64,000 bases of DNA from Glycine soja. Its lineage: Eukaryota; Streptophyta; Magnoliopsida; Fabales; Fabaceae. The notes under the pieces were generated by a model. The model had not been told where the DNA came from, ran no database searches, and saw only the letters and a list, made by a program, of their open reading frames with translations. The stretch lies in contig NC_041010.1 in assembly GCF_004193775.1 (NCBI RefSeq), positions 43,575,562 through 43,639,561 on the forward strand, written 5' to 3'. Position 1 is the first letter of the stretch, and each line of letters opens with the position of its first letter. Shown in pieces: positions 15,701-27,400 of this stretch. The position numbers and the translations under genes were made by a program.

Positions 15701-16233
15701 TGAATCTTGTTTAGTGTATCAAAGAGGCTACAAAAACATATCAAGAATATTCCAAAAGCTTTAACTATTAGGGGCAGGTCAAGAAATGGTTTTATCTCAA
15801 CATTTAACCATAAAACCATCCACCAACAAAAAGTTTTTAATCAAAGAGAGTGATGGTGATGAAAGAGTATGAGTACATTACCAATTTTGTTTTTACACCA
15901 CAGTACTTAACATAATTGACATACAATGATGACAGTTCATAAATATGACATAAACTGAACATATTACAACAAAACAGTGAATATAACTTAAGAAAAACCA
16001 ATACCTTCTTAAGAAGACTGGTCAAGTCTTGAGGGTGTGATTTTGCAATGTCCCCTATCTGACGAGCAGCAGTCAACCTTGTTGCTTGGGTTGACCCAGC
16101 TTTAAAAGTTTGGTTAAAGAAAATTCATGAAAAATTAAGTAATAGGTCAAGTAAATGTAAAGATAAGGAAATTGTAAAGGATACTATCTAGGAGAGTAAG
16201 CAAACGCTGAAGCCTAGATGACTGCTGGGCCAT
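732..16233 (-). CDS. BTAF1: TATA-binding-protein-associated factor BTAF1/MOT1, SNF2-family ATPase (3' end outside window)
   Basis: BTAF1 (yeast Mot1; Arabidopsis RGD3/CHR16) is a nuclear ATPase that strips TBP from promoter DNA. Coding exons in transcription order: 16185-16233, 16005-16099, 15190-15404, 14604-14658, 14389-14470, 13494-13828, 13042-13150, 12306-12912, 11984-12116, 11717-11785, 10071-10282, 8613-8835, 8293-8466, 6809-7234, 6291-6725, 6031-6150, 5467-5946, 3884-4422, 3156-3648, 3018-3086, 2049-2153, 1747-1974, 1402-1665, 1259-1308, 911-1020, 732-814. All junctions are GT-AG and phases agree, giving 5,760 nt (1,920 codons) without a stop; Arabidopsis is about 2,050 aa. The start ([16 protein letters not shown]) matches the family. 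HEAT-type helical sequence fills the N-terminal two thirds. The ATPase begins near residue 1454, with Walker A DDMGLGKT near 1480 and Walker B DEGH near 1585; helicase lobe 2 ([19 protein letters not shown]) is at the end. It looks intact. Confidence 0.93.
2697..2733. repeat. Poly-C/poly-A homopolymer tract in a BTAF1 intron
   Basis: A run of C, interrupted once by T near its start, passes directly into a run of about 18 A. It lies in the intron between the exons at 3018-3086 and 2049-2153. Such compound homopolymers are length-variable and error-prone in sequencing, so the exact length should not be trusted. Confidence 0.8.
3838..3857. repeat. Short AAAT tetranucleotide repeat
   Basis: About five AAAT units, just after a C-rich run, in the BTAF1 intron beside the donor of exon 3884-4422. 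Simple repeat with no apparent function. Confidence 0.7.
7537..7870 (+). mobile_element. Ty1-copia remnant (end of RNase H)
   Basis: The plus strand encodes, from about 7,537, the C-terminal signature of copia polyproteins: a segment like [17 protein letters not shown], then [11 protein letters not shown], then [10 protein letters not shown]. In the family this reads approximately K-H-I-E-V-D-C-H-F-I-R-E-K ... N-S-x-D-Q-L-A-D-I-F-T-K. It lies antisense to BTAF1 in the intron between exons 8293-8466 and 6809-7234. Nothing upstream of RNase H remains. A TGTTGAAATG string at about 7,908 could be the start of the downstream LTR, but no second LTR is seen. Confidence 0.7.
9405..9522 (-). mobile_element. 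Au-type SINE remnant
   Basis: On the minus strand the sequence carries, in order, the head motif of Au-type plant SINEs (GCCTTGGTGCAAC), the internal GGCTGCATACAT block followed by CTACCCTGCCCAG, then CCCAGACCTC and the tail motif GCGGGAGCCTCGTGC. This order matches the Au SINE family, which derives from a tRNA. The segment between the A-box-like head and the GGCTGC block, where the B box should be, is shortened and degraded. It lies in a BTAF1 intron, same strand as the gene. Assignment rests on recalled family motifs; no consensus alignment was run. Confidence 0.6.
11657..11677. repeat. (GA)n microsatellite
   Basis: About ten GA units about 40 bp downstream (in transcription order) of the BTAF1 exon at 11717-11785. 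On the transcribed strand it is a CT-rich tract inside the intron. It is probably length-polymorphic. Confidence 0.85.
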
Positions 16234-18095
16234 AGCAAATCATTCCAAGTGCTTTTTTGCTCCCTTTGCCTATAATCTACAGTACCAACCAACAAATATG
16301 CTATCGAATAAAAACATTTGTAGTTACTTTTTTGAAACAGCACATCAAAATACCTTTATACCTTTCACCAATCTGCATCGACATAAAAGTTACCATTATA
16401 TATGAATGTTATCAAAGACATGTAAATTACTTCAGTAAAATCAGGCCATACAGACTGTAATCATTCCTAGGGCTAGACACTTAACATCATGGAAATGCCA
16501 ACCATTCATTTGCAATTTTCCAAATAACTACAGACTCTACCTGATATACTTAATAGGAAGAATACAAATGATATAATGGAAATATGCATGATTCACAGAG
16601 CTCTTTCTTCTTGTGTGCAGATCTAGTATAGGATTTCTTTTTTGGCATTTTGCAATGTAAGACAGTAACTTTCTTATGGAACAATATAGCAGAGGATCTT
16701 GGTTAACATTGAGCGTCTAACAATAAACTAGGGATAAATAAAATTGATTAAAAAAATTAACATGATTCAACCTATAGCAAACTATGGGTCTACATCCACA
16801 AGTAAAAGGAGGGAAATTTTAATATGATCCATGACGATTACAAAGTCGTAACCATGCAACACCCAGACCCTAAGCTCAATAAAGCCATAAACTTAATGTT
16901 GTCAGCATGCTCTACAACCCAACTACTGATTTTACAATATATATGCACACATTTATGTAAGTCCATACCTTTTGGGTTGTGCTGCAGGCATTTCGTTTCA
17001 GGTCAGGGCATTAGTGCCAGGCTTATAATTACAGCAATTTCCTTTCAACAGTGTCCCATAAAGCATTTTTAAGGATTTGACTTTAGCACTGATACAGACA
17101 CCAAGGTTTTGTCACAACTTGCAATTTTATTGTGCATATGGACAGAAAGAAATGCCCACATCTTCAAAGGCGTACCTTAGCCATTTAGTTTGTGTAATGG
17201 GGGTAGGATCAGGTTTGTGGCTTCTCTTTGGTGGTGCTCTCCTCATGGTTGTTTTTGGGGTAAATCTCGCAAATGATGTATAAATGGTCTAGATTGCTTC
17301 ATTAGATATTCTAGCTTCTGTGGCTTGCTATATTCTTTTAATTTTAAATTTTAGTAGAATATGTTACCCTGCCCAATGTAAATTGTTTCTGCCTTTTGCT
17401 AATAAAAGAACATCCTTCTTAAATAAAATAAAATTGGCAATGATATAATAGTGACGTAATAACACGAGCAAATGCCCAGCTATTCCTCCACCCAGAATAG
17501 TTTTTTTAATTGGTTATTTAGCACAGCCACCAGTATTAGGAGTACACTATCTTTATGCCTGTTCATCCACCACGAAAACCGATTGGTTTTTTCTCTGTCA
17601 TTATACAGTGATCTCAACTAAACGGTCATTTCATACAATAGAGCAAGTTCAACAATCCAGGGCGAGTAAAAATGGATTGCGAAGAGCTGGATACACCTAG
17701 GGAAAAACACGTGACTATAGAAATTGAAAGGAAAAGGCAAACAGATCGTGAGTTTGGATTGGCTCCATTGTTTTATACCGAGAAATAATAAAAGCTAAAG
17801 AATTCAATAAGCCAGAATGTGGGATTCAAATCAGCGATGTTTAATGGCGAAAATAATAATGAAAAACAATATTCAGATTGGCTACGAAAATGCAGACGGT
17901 GAGAAATAATAGATCATGCGGTGCAGGGAATAAGAAATTGAAGGAGCGATGGAAGAATGAGAAACGAACCCGTGGTTGTGATTCAAGTGGTCGTCGGCAG
18001 AGTTGGGTGCCGGAGCCGAGGAAATTGCCGGCGGCAGGGCAGAGTGTGTGAGTCGAAAAAGAGAGTCCGTAAATAGTTAGGGATTAGTCGAGAGA
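16234..18095 (-). other. BTAF1 5' UTR with a long leader intron
   Basis: Just upstream of the BTAF1 start codon is a good acceptor (AG at 16270-16271), so 16234-16269 is probably 5' UTR. No in-frame coding sequence continues upstream. A candidate first non-coding exon is about 17,970-18,095, GC-richer than its surroundings and ending at a GT at 17968-17969 (GTTCG, a weak match). That leaves a leader intron of about 1.7 kb containing LINE debris. The first exon and its boundaries are inferred; a full-length cDNA would settle them. Confidence 0.45.
17120..17430 (+). mobile_element. LINE 3'-end remnant in the BTAF1 leader intron
   Basis: One plus-strand frame near 17,125-17,175 encodes LLCIWTERNAHIFKGV. 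This resembles the W-x-x-R-N-x-R-I-F-x-G motif found after the reverse-transcriptase zinc-binding region in plant LINEs. The frame then decays, and the sequence drifts into a stop-rich tail. Only a short 3' part is left. A short motif supports this call, so it is moderate. Confidence 0.45.
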
Positions 18096-18124
18096 AGAGA
18101 TGTGTATCACTTTAAATTTGATTT

Positions 18125-18135
18125 CCCTTTTTATA
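18125..18135 (-). promoter_or_regulatory. Candidate TATA box for BTAF1
   Basis: On the minus strand this reads TATAAAAAGGG, about 30-40 bp upstream of the inferred first non-coding exon. The position is plausible for a plant core promoter. In AT-rich plant DNA such strings also occur by chance. Confidence 0.35.
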
Positions 18136-19242
18136 TTTATTTATTGTTGTTATTTGTTAATAGATAATAAAAAGATGGCTGGTCAATTTTTTGCACATCG
18201 TTTCCGGCCAGGACTTATGACCAAAAAATTGGCTACTGACTACCTGGCTAACCATAAAAATAAAAATTAAAAATAAAATATATATATATATATATATATG
18301 TATATAATAAAAACTTTACAGATGAGTTTAATTTAGATATTATATTTAAGATTAACAGAATAAGGGAATATGTTAGATTGAGATTTTGAAAAACTATTTT
18401 GCCATAAAAAAAAGTCATATAGATTTTTAAAAACATTACAGGAATATAACTACTTAAAGTTATATAGATTTTTTAAAAATTGTGATTTGAAGCTCAATGA
18501 AAGTACATCTTAAAAATTTAGAGATGTTTATGAGTTGGTTTGATTGGATTTAAAGAAAAATAACTATGAATCAACCAATTTGTATTAGTTTTGATTGGTT
18601 CATATTTTACAAATTTATTTTTTAATCCAACCAAACTAATCCATTTCAAGAAAGGATTGTTTTAGTTATGATTAATTATGTCATGCTTTGTAAATGTGTA
18701 AAAAAAATTGAGAAAAAAAGAAAAATATAAGACTTTCCAAAAAGAAAAAGAAAAAAATCACACACAATCCTATCATTAAAATATGTAAATCACATATTTT
18801 GTTGTAATTGGCTTACATAAATTAAATAATAACAAAAATTAAAATATATAATATGCCATAAAAATCCATGTATAATAATTAATAATAGAAAAATTTACAT
18901 CATTGATTTAGTTTAGGTTCATCACATTAACATGCTTTAACCAATTATCATCATATTTAATTATTTTATTCAAGTCAGATCATATTAAGCTAAATTTTCA
19001 AACCAATTTAATTGACTTTTAATAAATTCTCAAGTTGGTTGGATTAACATAAACCAATGAGCACATTTCTAAGAAATTATAAGGTTTGAAAAAAGTATAA
19101 ATTTATAAGATTTAAAAGAACTCGTGTGTTAAAAACAATACAAAAATGCATGGGTCAACAAAAAAGTTATAGATGTTACAAAGAATTGATCTAGTGTGGT
19201 AAAGTTTATAATTTAAGACTTATATTAACCAGAGTTGAGCTA
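18136..19242. other. AT-rich intergenic spacer
   Basis: Very AT-rich sequence upstream of the BTAF1 promoter, with a (TA)n microsatellite at 18279-18300. I see no coding potential or recognisable element apart from that. Confidence 0.6.
18279..18300. repeat. (TA)n microsatellite
   Basis: About eleven TA units in AT-rich spacer about 150 bp upstream of the BTAF1 candidate TATA box. Confidence 0.85.
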
Positions 19243-19648
19243 CTACTCAAAACACTGCACAACTCTACTGCAACAGATTTGCACTCTCCTAGCAAGCTCG
19301 TGAGCAACTAAATTTGTTTGTCTTTGAATATAAAAAGCCATGTAGTTTGGTTGTGATGCAAGGAGATTCTTGCATGAATTAATAATACTTCCAATCACAA
19401 GCATGTCCTCCTTCTTTTGAAACAAATTTGTTGAAACATGTTGGCAGTCATCCTTTATGATGTTTTTTACTGATACTGTGGTTTTTAAGCCACAAAACAA
19501 CATCATGCAAGGCTAAAGCCTTCCCATTAGGGATCGATGGAATGATATCCCTACAAATAGTTTGAGCACCCTTGAAGCATCTGCATACATCATGAATGCA
19601 ACATCTATGGTCAGCATTAAAATAAGTGGCAACTACATTGCTTTTCAA
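19243..19648 (-). pseudogene. LINE RNase H-like (RVT_3) domain fragment, frameshifted
   Basis: Two overlapping minus-strand frames each encode half of the RNase H-like domain that ends many plant LINEs. The upstream half (19448-19648) includes SNVVATYFNADHR and PSIPNGKALALHDVVLWLK. The downstream half (19243-19506) includes VIGSIINSCKNLLAS, then IQRQTNLVAHELAR, equivalent to the family's C-terminal R-x-x-N-x-x-A-H-x-L-A-R. The switch of frame within one domain shows a frameshift near 19,450-19,500. No reverse transcriptase is present nearby. It is a dead fragment in the BTAF1-SGR2 spacer. Confidence 0.6.
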
Positions 19649-21229
19649 ATAACCTTGTGGTGGGGCACACCAATCCTATACCTAGTGTGTGTTAGATCTT
19701 TGAGGTGGTTCCTGCATGATATGCTTAACCAATGATGGATCCATATAAATAAATTTATGGGGATAAACTTATGTTATAGATTGCATTTCATATTATTGGG
19801 CAATTTATAATACATGTATATTACATAAAAAAAACTTAAATCTTTGTGAGGGCAATTGTCTCCGTTGTCATGTAAGTGAATCCGTCCTTACGCTTAACAC
19901 ATCTCCATTGAGATAGGGTATCGTAAGCCCTAGCTAGCATTGTGCCTGAGGGGCCATTCCATTCCATACCTTTTAATTTTTAGTTATATAGATGCTCCAA
20001 CAAATCATCATTATCATGCATGTATTATCTGTTGGAGTACAAATGAGGTGAAGTCTCACATCAAGTAGAAGTTAAAAAGTTGAACACCATATAAATGAAG
20101 AGAATACTCATAAACCCAAGCCTTAAGGTTTTGGATTAGAATGTAATGTCAAATTCATTTATATGGTTGTTCATGGTCCATTGGTGTAAATTTTCTCGAT
20201 GTTTACTCCCCTCAATCCCCCAACATTATCTCCACTAAGCTTACCTAGCAACTCAAAGATGAGCTCAAGTCCAACACGACTTGGCCAAAAGGCAATCTTT
20301 GAACGAGTGCCAACCATTTTCCAAGTCCTTGTCATAGCAAGCACAAAGTGTGCAGACCCCAACGTGTCACTTTCTTAAGTTGATTCGTGTGGGCAAATTA
20401 TCTCTATACGTCCTACAAGTGAAAATGTCTTTCTTAAGTTGAAGTATTTGTAATTTCCAAATAAAATTCCAATTTTCCTCCACATTCAAAAGTTGAGGTC
20501 CAAGACCCTCTCCCTAAAACCATGCTAAGTTGTCTTTACCTAATAGGCACATCCATATTCATGAATAGTTCATAACTTGTTAAAGGAATATAGATGATAA
20601 ATTAGGAAAATATAAGTAATTGAATATTTTTTTTTCTTCTTTATAACCCATCTAATTTATGAACAATACTTATGATTACAAGTTTTTTAAACTTAAAAAT
20701 TTTAATTATATTCAACACGTGCTTTGGTGAACAATCTCTCTTATCTTTTAAGAAATAAAAAAAAAATATTTTTATTGGATTTAACAAGCCATTTTTCACT
20801 GTGACACTCTTTCATGGTCGTGGTAATCCTTATTTTATAGAGTTAAAATTAGATTATGAGATCTCAATCTCCCTTTTAAGATAATGTATATAGAAAAAAA
20901 TAAAGATATTATCATATATTTTCTCTAATAATAGATAGTTTATAGTATTAGGTTTTATCATTATTTTTTGTTAGAAGATAAAATTTCTTCTTTTTAATTT
21001 AAATATGTTAGATCATTTGAAAGTTAAACTAGTATGTCAATCACAAAATATTGAAATATGCGGAATGCAAGTAATGAAAAAACATTTTTTAATATAAGAT
21101 CTAAAGGTGATTAATATATATTTTGTGGTTTTTTTTAGATAAATGCATTTATTTATAATTTTTTGTTAAGAAAATAATTATGAGAATTATTAAAAAGTAA
21201 ATAGATTTTTAAATTAATATTTGTTGGGA
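19649..21229. other. AT-rich intergenic spacer, possible degraded LTR at about 20,030-20,170
   Basis: Mostly AT-rich and non-coding. Around 20,030-20,170 the sequence contains AAGTCTCACATCAAGTAGAA and an AACCCAAGCCTTAAGG string. These resemble the CCCACAT-type core common in short LTRs of plant miniature retrotransposons. No paired LTR or primer-binding site could be placed, so this is only a hint. Confidence 0.35.
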
Positions 21230-21265
21230 AAGAGGCGTAAAATTGGCGTTGGCTTAGGAGCCAGC

Positions 21266-21283
21266 GAGAGAGAGAGAGAGAGA
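21266..21283. repeat. (GA)n tract in the SGR2 leader
   Basis: A GA repeat about 170 bp upstream of the SGR2 start codon, probably in the 5' UTR or core promoter. GA/CT-rich leaders are common in plant genes. Confidence 0.7.
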
Positions 21284-21449
21284 CAGATACACCGGTGACC
21301 GGTCGGTGTTGTTGATTGAATTCACCTGACGTTCAACGCATCTCTGTCAATGTCTCCAGTTTGGAGAATCATTCCGTTTATTCGGTGAATTATAAGATAG
21401 AGTGGAAGCAAAGGCTTCTTTCTTCCTTTTGGTGGCGGTGGCGGTGGCG

Positions 21450-24400
21450 ATGGCGGAAGGGGAAGAGCTTCGGCCTGACTTGCTGAAAAACACGCCTTCT
21501 AACATTGCGAGATTGGAGGACGTGATCGAACACTCTAAAGCAAGGCAAAAGTATCTCGCCCATACTTCTAGCTCCTCTGATGGCGGTGATGTTCGCTGGT
21601 ACTTTTGTAAGATCTCTTTGGCTCCCAACGGTAAGTACGTCTCCTAGCTAGGGTTTTACAATTACGTTTCTGCTAACATTTATTATTTATTGATTGTTTG
21701 TTTCATACATCTAACAGAGTTGGCAGCCTCTGTCCCGCCAACAGAGATTGTAGGCAAGAGTGACTATTTTCGTTTTGGCATGAGAGATTCTCTCGCTATT
21801 GAAGCATCTTTCTTGCAGGTCATTTTATGATATGAAATGAAATGTATACCTTTCTATTTCTCTTTCATTTCAATTTTGGACTTGGTAATCCTTAGATACC
21901 CACATTCTTTCCTGTAGAGAGAGGAAGAATTGCTTTCTAGTTGGTGGAGGGAGTATGCCGAATGTAGTGAAGGCCCCAGAGAACGACAAAGTTCTAGTTC
22001 CAAGGCAGATACTGAATCTTTTATGGGACATACTCAATCATCTCAACTATATGAAATAGAGGAAGAGAGGGTTGGTGTCCCTGTAAAGGGAGGACTGTAC
22101 GAGGTAGATTTGGTCAAGAGACATTGTTTCCCTGTTTATTGGAATGGAGAAAACCGACGTGTCCTCAGAGGCCACTGGTTTGCTCGTAAAGGGGGCCTCG
22201 ATTGGCTACCACTTCGTGAAGATGTTGCTGAACAACTAGAGATTGCTTATCGTAGTCAGGTCTGTATGATTATTGAAATTACTTTTTTCAGAGCATTTGA
22301 CTTTAGTAGAGCTCGTCAGTCTCGTTGCATATCCACCAAAGACACTTCTCTAATGTAGCTGTGCGCTGGAGCACCACAAAATACTTAGAAAACCACTTTA
22401 TCCTCTCCAGTCATAAGCATCAAATAGCAGCAAGTATTGCACTGTCAAATGACCTTTCCCTCCTTTTGATCTTTCCAAAACCATTTTCTTAAAAAAAATC
22501 TTGTTCTTTTCCCTTCTAAAACTGATACTAAGCAGCAATGCATCTAGTCAGGTAATGCAGTTTAAATAATGTTCTCTCTGGTTCTCCTGTGTAATTTAGC
22601 CTTTTAAAATGTTTTTTTGACTGTGGGTTTGGGTTAGGGTTGGGAAGGGGATAGTCAGTTTTCAATTTGTGTTCTTTGCTTCAGAAAGTGAAAGGCTTAT
22701 TTTTTATTGATTTCTATAGGTTTGGCACCGGAGAACATTTCAACCATCAGGACTTTTTGCTGCTCGAGTTGATTTGCAAGGCTCTACCCAAGTATGATGA
22801 TACAATTTATGTAGGGTTAAATATGTTTTTAATCCTTGTAAATAGGGCAATGTTTGCTTTTAGTTCAAAAAAAATCTGTTTCCTTCTGGTTCCCCATTTA
22901 TAGAAATGTGTATGGTCCCTATTACTATAAACGAGGGACTAAAAAGAGATAATTTTTTGTGAAGGACAAGAACCACACCTCATTTCCAACAATGTTAAAT
23001 AACCGTTATAGCGCTGCCATAATGCTATAATGTGGCATTTTTTGACCCCTCCACCATAGGCAATTTGTGAAGGGAGGTCTGACATGATGGCACCATAGGC
23101 CGCAATGGTGTGTTTATATCGTTGAATTTTGGCCTTCCACCATTGATAACCTTGATTTCCAAAATTAGACGATTTTTTCTCAAGGGACTAACAGGGAACA
23201 TTTTTTTTTTATATATATTTACAGGAACTAAAGCATATCTAGCTCATTTATTTATTTTGTTTTATGGATAGAAATTGTTTTTATTAGAAATATCTTGTGC
23301 ATTATTGTATATTGGTGTTGAACATGCAGGGCCTGCATGCCCTTTTCATGGGAGAAGATGATACCTGGGAAGCCTGGCTAAATTTTGATGCTTCTGGCTT
23401 TTCTAGCTTTGTTAGTTTTGCTGGAAATGGAATTAAACTTAGGCGTGGTTACTCTCCATCAAATTCACCAAAACCAACCCAGGTTTTCTGATTTTTGTCT
23501 CCTATAGTGCTATAACATATAGATACAGATAGTCTGCCATTAGAGTACTGAATACACCTCATTCTTTCATAGGAGGACATGGGCAATATCCTGATTTTGC
23601 CTGTAATTTTATCTTCAAGTATTTATGTGTTTCTTAATGTGTGTTTATGCTGACATACATATTGTAATGTCTAGCATGCCCTTATTAATCAATTATTCAT
23701 TATTACATATTTTACAATAAAAAAATCATCATGTGTATCATATTCAATGTAAGTGATGATTGTTTTGGTTACCAATATCTCTCCTCTTGCATTTGTGTTT
23801 GATTTTATAATTCATATTGTGGATAGTCATTAGCTACAGTTGAATAAACTGTATGTGCATTATTTCTGGAAGAACACAAATACAGATTAATTCTGTTATT
23901 AACTTGAAACTTTTAACAGGATGAACTAAGGCAGCAGAAGGAGGAGGATATGGATGATTACTGTTCGCAGGTATGTAACAAAATCAAGATTATTATCATT
24001 ATTATATGGATGTCTCTCACTAGTCTACATCCATACTTTTCTGCTGACACCTGGGGGGACTCTTTGCTTTATAATTTTCAGAAAATTGAATTTCTTACAT
24101 GATAATAATTATTTGTAGGTCCCTGTTCGACACTTGGTATTTATGGTTCATGGGATTGGTCAAAGATTGGAAAAGTCCAATTTGGTTGATGATGTGGGCA
24201 ATTTCCGGCATATTACAGCAAGTCTTGCAGAGCAGCACCTTACTCCACATCAACGTGGCACTCAAAGGGTCCTCTTTATCCCATGCCAGGTATTGAATAT
24301 GTTATTCTGTGTGTGTTCTGAGCCTTGTGTGCTGCATTTGAGGCAGTTTGTAATGTTCCCCTTCTCTATAAAACTAAGCCCTTTCTTGCCCTGATGCTTC

Positions 24401-27400
24401 ATATTTACACATTGGACTATATTTTGTGACTAGGGTTAAAATTGAAGCTGATTGTGTGTTAATCTGTAGTGATTATATTGAGATATGTACTATTGTTCTG
24501 AAGATCTGTTTCCTGAATTGACTTGTGCTGCACAGTGCACAGTAAGAAATAGATCCCTAAATCTCCCTGAATATTTCCGTAGGAGTTTGGATTGTCAGTT
24601 TCACTTGCTTTCCTTTCTTACCCAGTTTTGAGCATTTGTGGTGCTGTTATATTTTAGTTTCCTTCAGTCATGTATTGTGTTTAGACTAAAAATAATCATG
24701 GTAAATTAAATAGCACATATAATGGGTGGTGGAATTACTTTTGGTAGAATTGGAATCTAGTCTGAACTAGGCAATTTTACAAAGTGTGCTTCTTTTTTGT
24801 TTGCTTTGACTTTTGTGCCATTTGTTTTTTTTTGTCTTTTAGCAAGCAGCACAGTCTATCACAACATTGGAAAAAGCAATCCTATTGAAACAACCATAAA
24901 TTAAACACCAAAGAAAGTTCATAAACATAAACGAATCACATACATGTTTAGGGGCAAATAGAAATCCTAAAAACTTAAAAATTTGAGCATTTTGCTCCAA
25001 ACAAATGCTTTAACAACTACGTAAAGAGAACACTGCAATTTTCACACTGAAACCTTATAGCCTTGTTAATTGTGTTTTCTAATGTTAGTCACATTTTTTT
25101 TTGTTTGATTCTAACTAATTGATGATTTCATGTTATCTAGTGGAGAAGAGGTTTGAAGCTGAGTGGTGAAACTGCTGTTGAAAAGATAACTTTGGATGGA
25201 GTGCGAGGATTACGTGTCACGCTGAGCGCAACTGTTCATGATGTGTTATACTACATGAGCCCAATTTACTGTCAAGACATAATTAACTCGGTATCTTTTT
25301 TTTTTTTTTGTGTGTGTTTACTGTTTATGTTTGTTTTTCTGAATCTTCCTTTTAAAATTTATCAGATCTAGGTGAATTTCTTCCTTTTAAATACTGATGC
25401 TACTACTTGAGTAGTTATGAAATATTTTGCTTCTGATTATGTGTAACTAGCATTACTCTAAAATGTCTTCAACACTCAAAGAACTGGGTATCTTCTGTTA
25501 TTCTTTCTTTAGAGAACCTTTTTGTCTATTGTTTCATTTTTTTGGTTGGGTTGGTTTGAAAGAAAATGAAGAGCATTTGTGCATAGTTTACATATTTCCT
25601 TTTCTAGGTGATAGGACTCAATCTGATATCCAGAAGTAATAAAACAGTAAAATAACAATTTTAAGATGAAAATGGGAGATATTATTGATGTAAATCAAGT
25701 TAGAGTTCAAATGGGATCTAACTTGTGAATTACAATGGATGAACAATGGAAATGAAAAATGCAGAAAACAGGCTAAGCATTTCGAGCTGCTTAGAAAACT
25801 CCCGTGCAGTTTCTAACTGAACCCATACATGCCCCCACTACTGATTATTCCCTCAGCATATAACGTTACAGCCCTCCTTTCTCTCTCTGCCACCTGTCCC
25901 ATCACACATTCCCCACTAAGTTAGTTACTCCTCTAGTGGGATGATCCCCTACACTTCCCTTACCATGTTTCCTCGTGTATACTATCTGTTGCTTATCAAT
26001 TCCCCCGCCTTCAAAACTCTTCTTGCCCTCAAGAAGAAATCCAGGAAATTCTGATCTGAGCTTTTCCACTGGCTCCCAGGAATTTTCAAAGTCTGGAAGG
26101 TCTTTCCATTTCACCAAGACTTCCACTACTCCCTGTTCATTCTTCCTTGTGTCTAAAGCTTCCTCTGGCTCAGGCTCTAATTGCCAGTTTTCATTCATGC
26201 AAGCTGGTAAGGGCTGAGGCTCAACATTAGGTGCTAGAGCTTTCTTCAACAATGAAGCATGAAACACTGGATGGACTCTGCTGTCAGCTGGCAACTTCAA
26301 TTTATATGCTACTTCACCTATCTTTTGCTCTACTTCATAAGGGCCATAGTATCTTGGGCTCAATTTTTGATTGAACCTGTTTGCTAGTTTCTTCAACTTG
26401 TAAGGTTGAATTTTCAGATATACCATGTCACCAATCTGATAAACAACCTCCCTTCTGTGCTTATTAGCTTGAGTTCTCATAACATCTTGTGCCCTCAATA
26501 GTTGTTCCTGCATTTCCTTTAACATCGCATTCCTCTCAGCTGTGAGTTTGTTAACCTCTTCCACTGCAGATAGACTGACATCACCCTTGACTAGCATAGG
26601 TGGCTCTCTCCCGTATAGTGCCTCAAATGGAGTAGTTTTGAGTGAAGCATGGTAGTTGGTATTGTACCAATATTCTGCCCAGGCTAACCACTTAGGCCAC
26701 TGCTTTGGTTGCCTTCCAGTTAAACACCTCAAGTAAGTTTCCACGCACCTATTCACCACCTCCGTTTGTCCATCAGACTGAGGGTGATATGCACTACTAT
26801 ACTTCAATTTAGTGCCTGCCTGCTTAAACAATTCTGACCAGAAATTACTAAGAAAGACCTTGTCCCTGTCAGAAACTATGGAAGTAGGAAATCCATGTAA
26901 TCTGACTATTTCTTTAATGAATAAACTAGCTATATCCTTAGCTGTGTAAGGGTGATTAACAGGTAAAAAATGAGCATATTTAGTTAACCTGTCCACCACC
27001 ACCATAATGGTATCAGTACCTTGCACCTTAGGTAGCCCACCTATGAAATCCATTGAGATGTCAGCCCATATTTGTTTAGGGATTGGCAGGGGTTGGAGTA
27101 ACCCTCCAGGTTTCAATGTCTGGTACTTATTCTGCTGACACACCTCACAGGCCTGTACATACTCCTTGATCTGCTTTCTCATGCCTTCCCAATAGACTAA
27201 TCCAGAAATTTTTTTATAAGTTCTGAGGTACCCAGAATGACCTCCCACAGCAGTAGCATGGAATTCATGTAACAACCAAGCAATTCTGGGTGAATTCTTG
27301 GGAATCACTACTCTTCCTTCATGATACAACCTCCCTCCCTTCAACTGGTACCCTGGGTGACTGAGAGGATCACCAACTAAGGCTTGCACCAGAACCTTCA

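Noticed and set aside
21402..21449. Upstream extension of SGR2 giving a hydrophobic N-terminus (GTG at 21402)
   Set aside because: The extension starts at GTG, not ATG, and is GGTGGC triplet sequence. The conserved family N-terminus begins just after the ATG at 21450.
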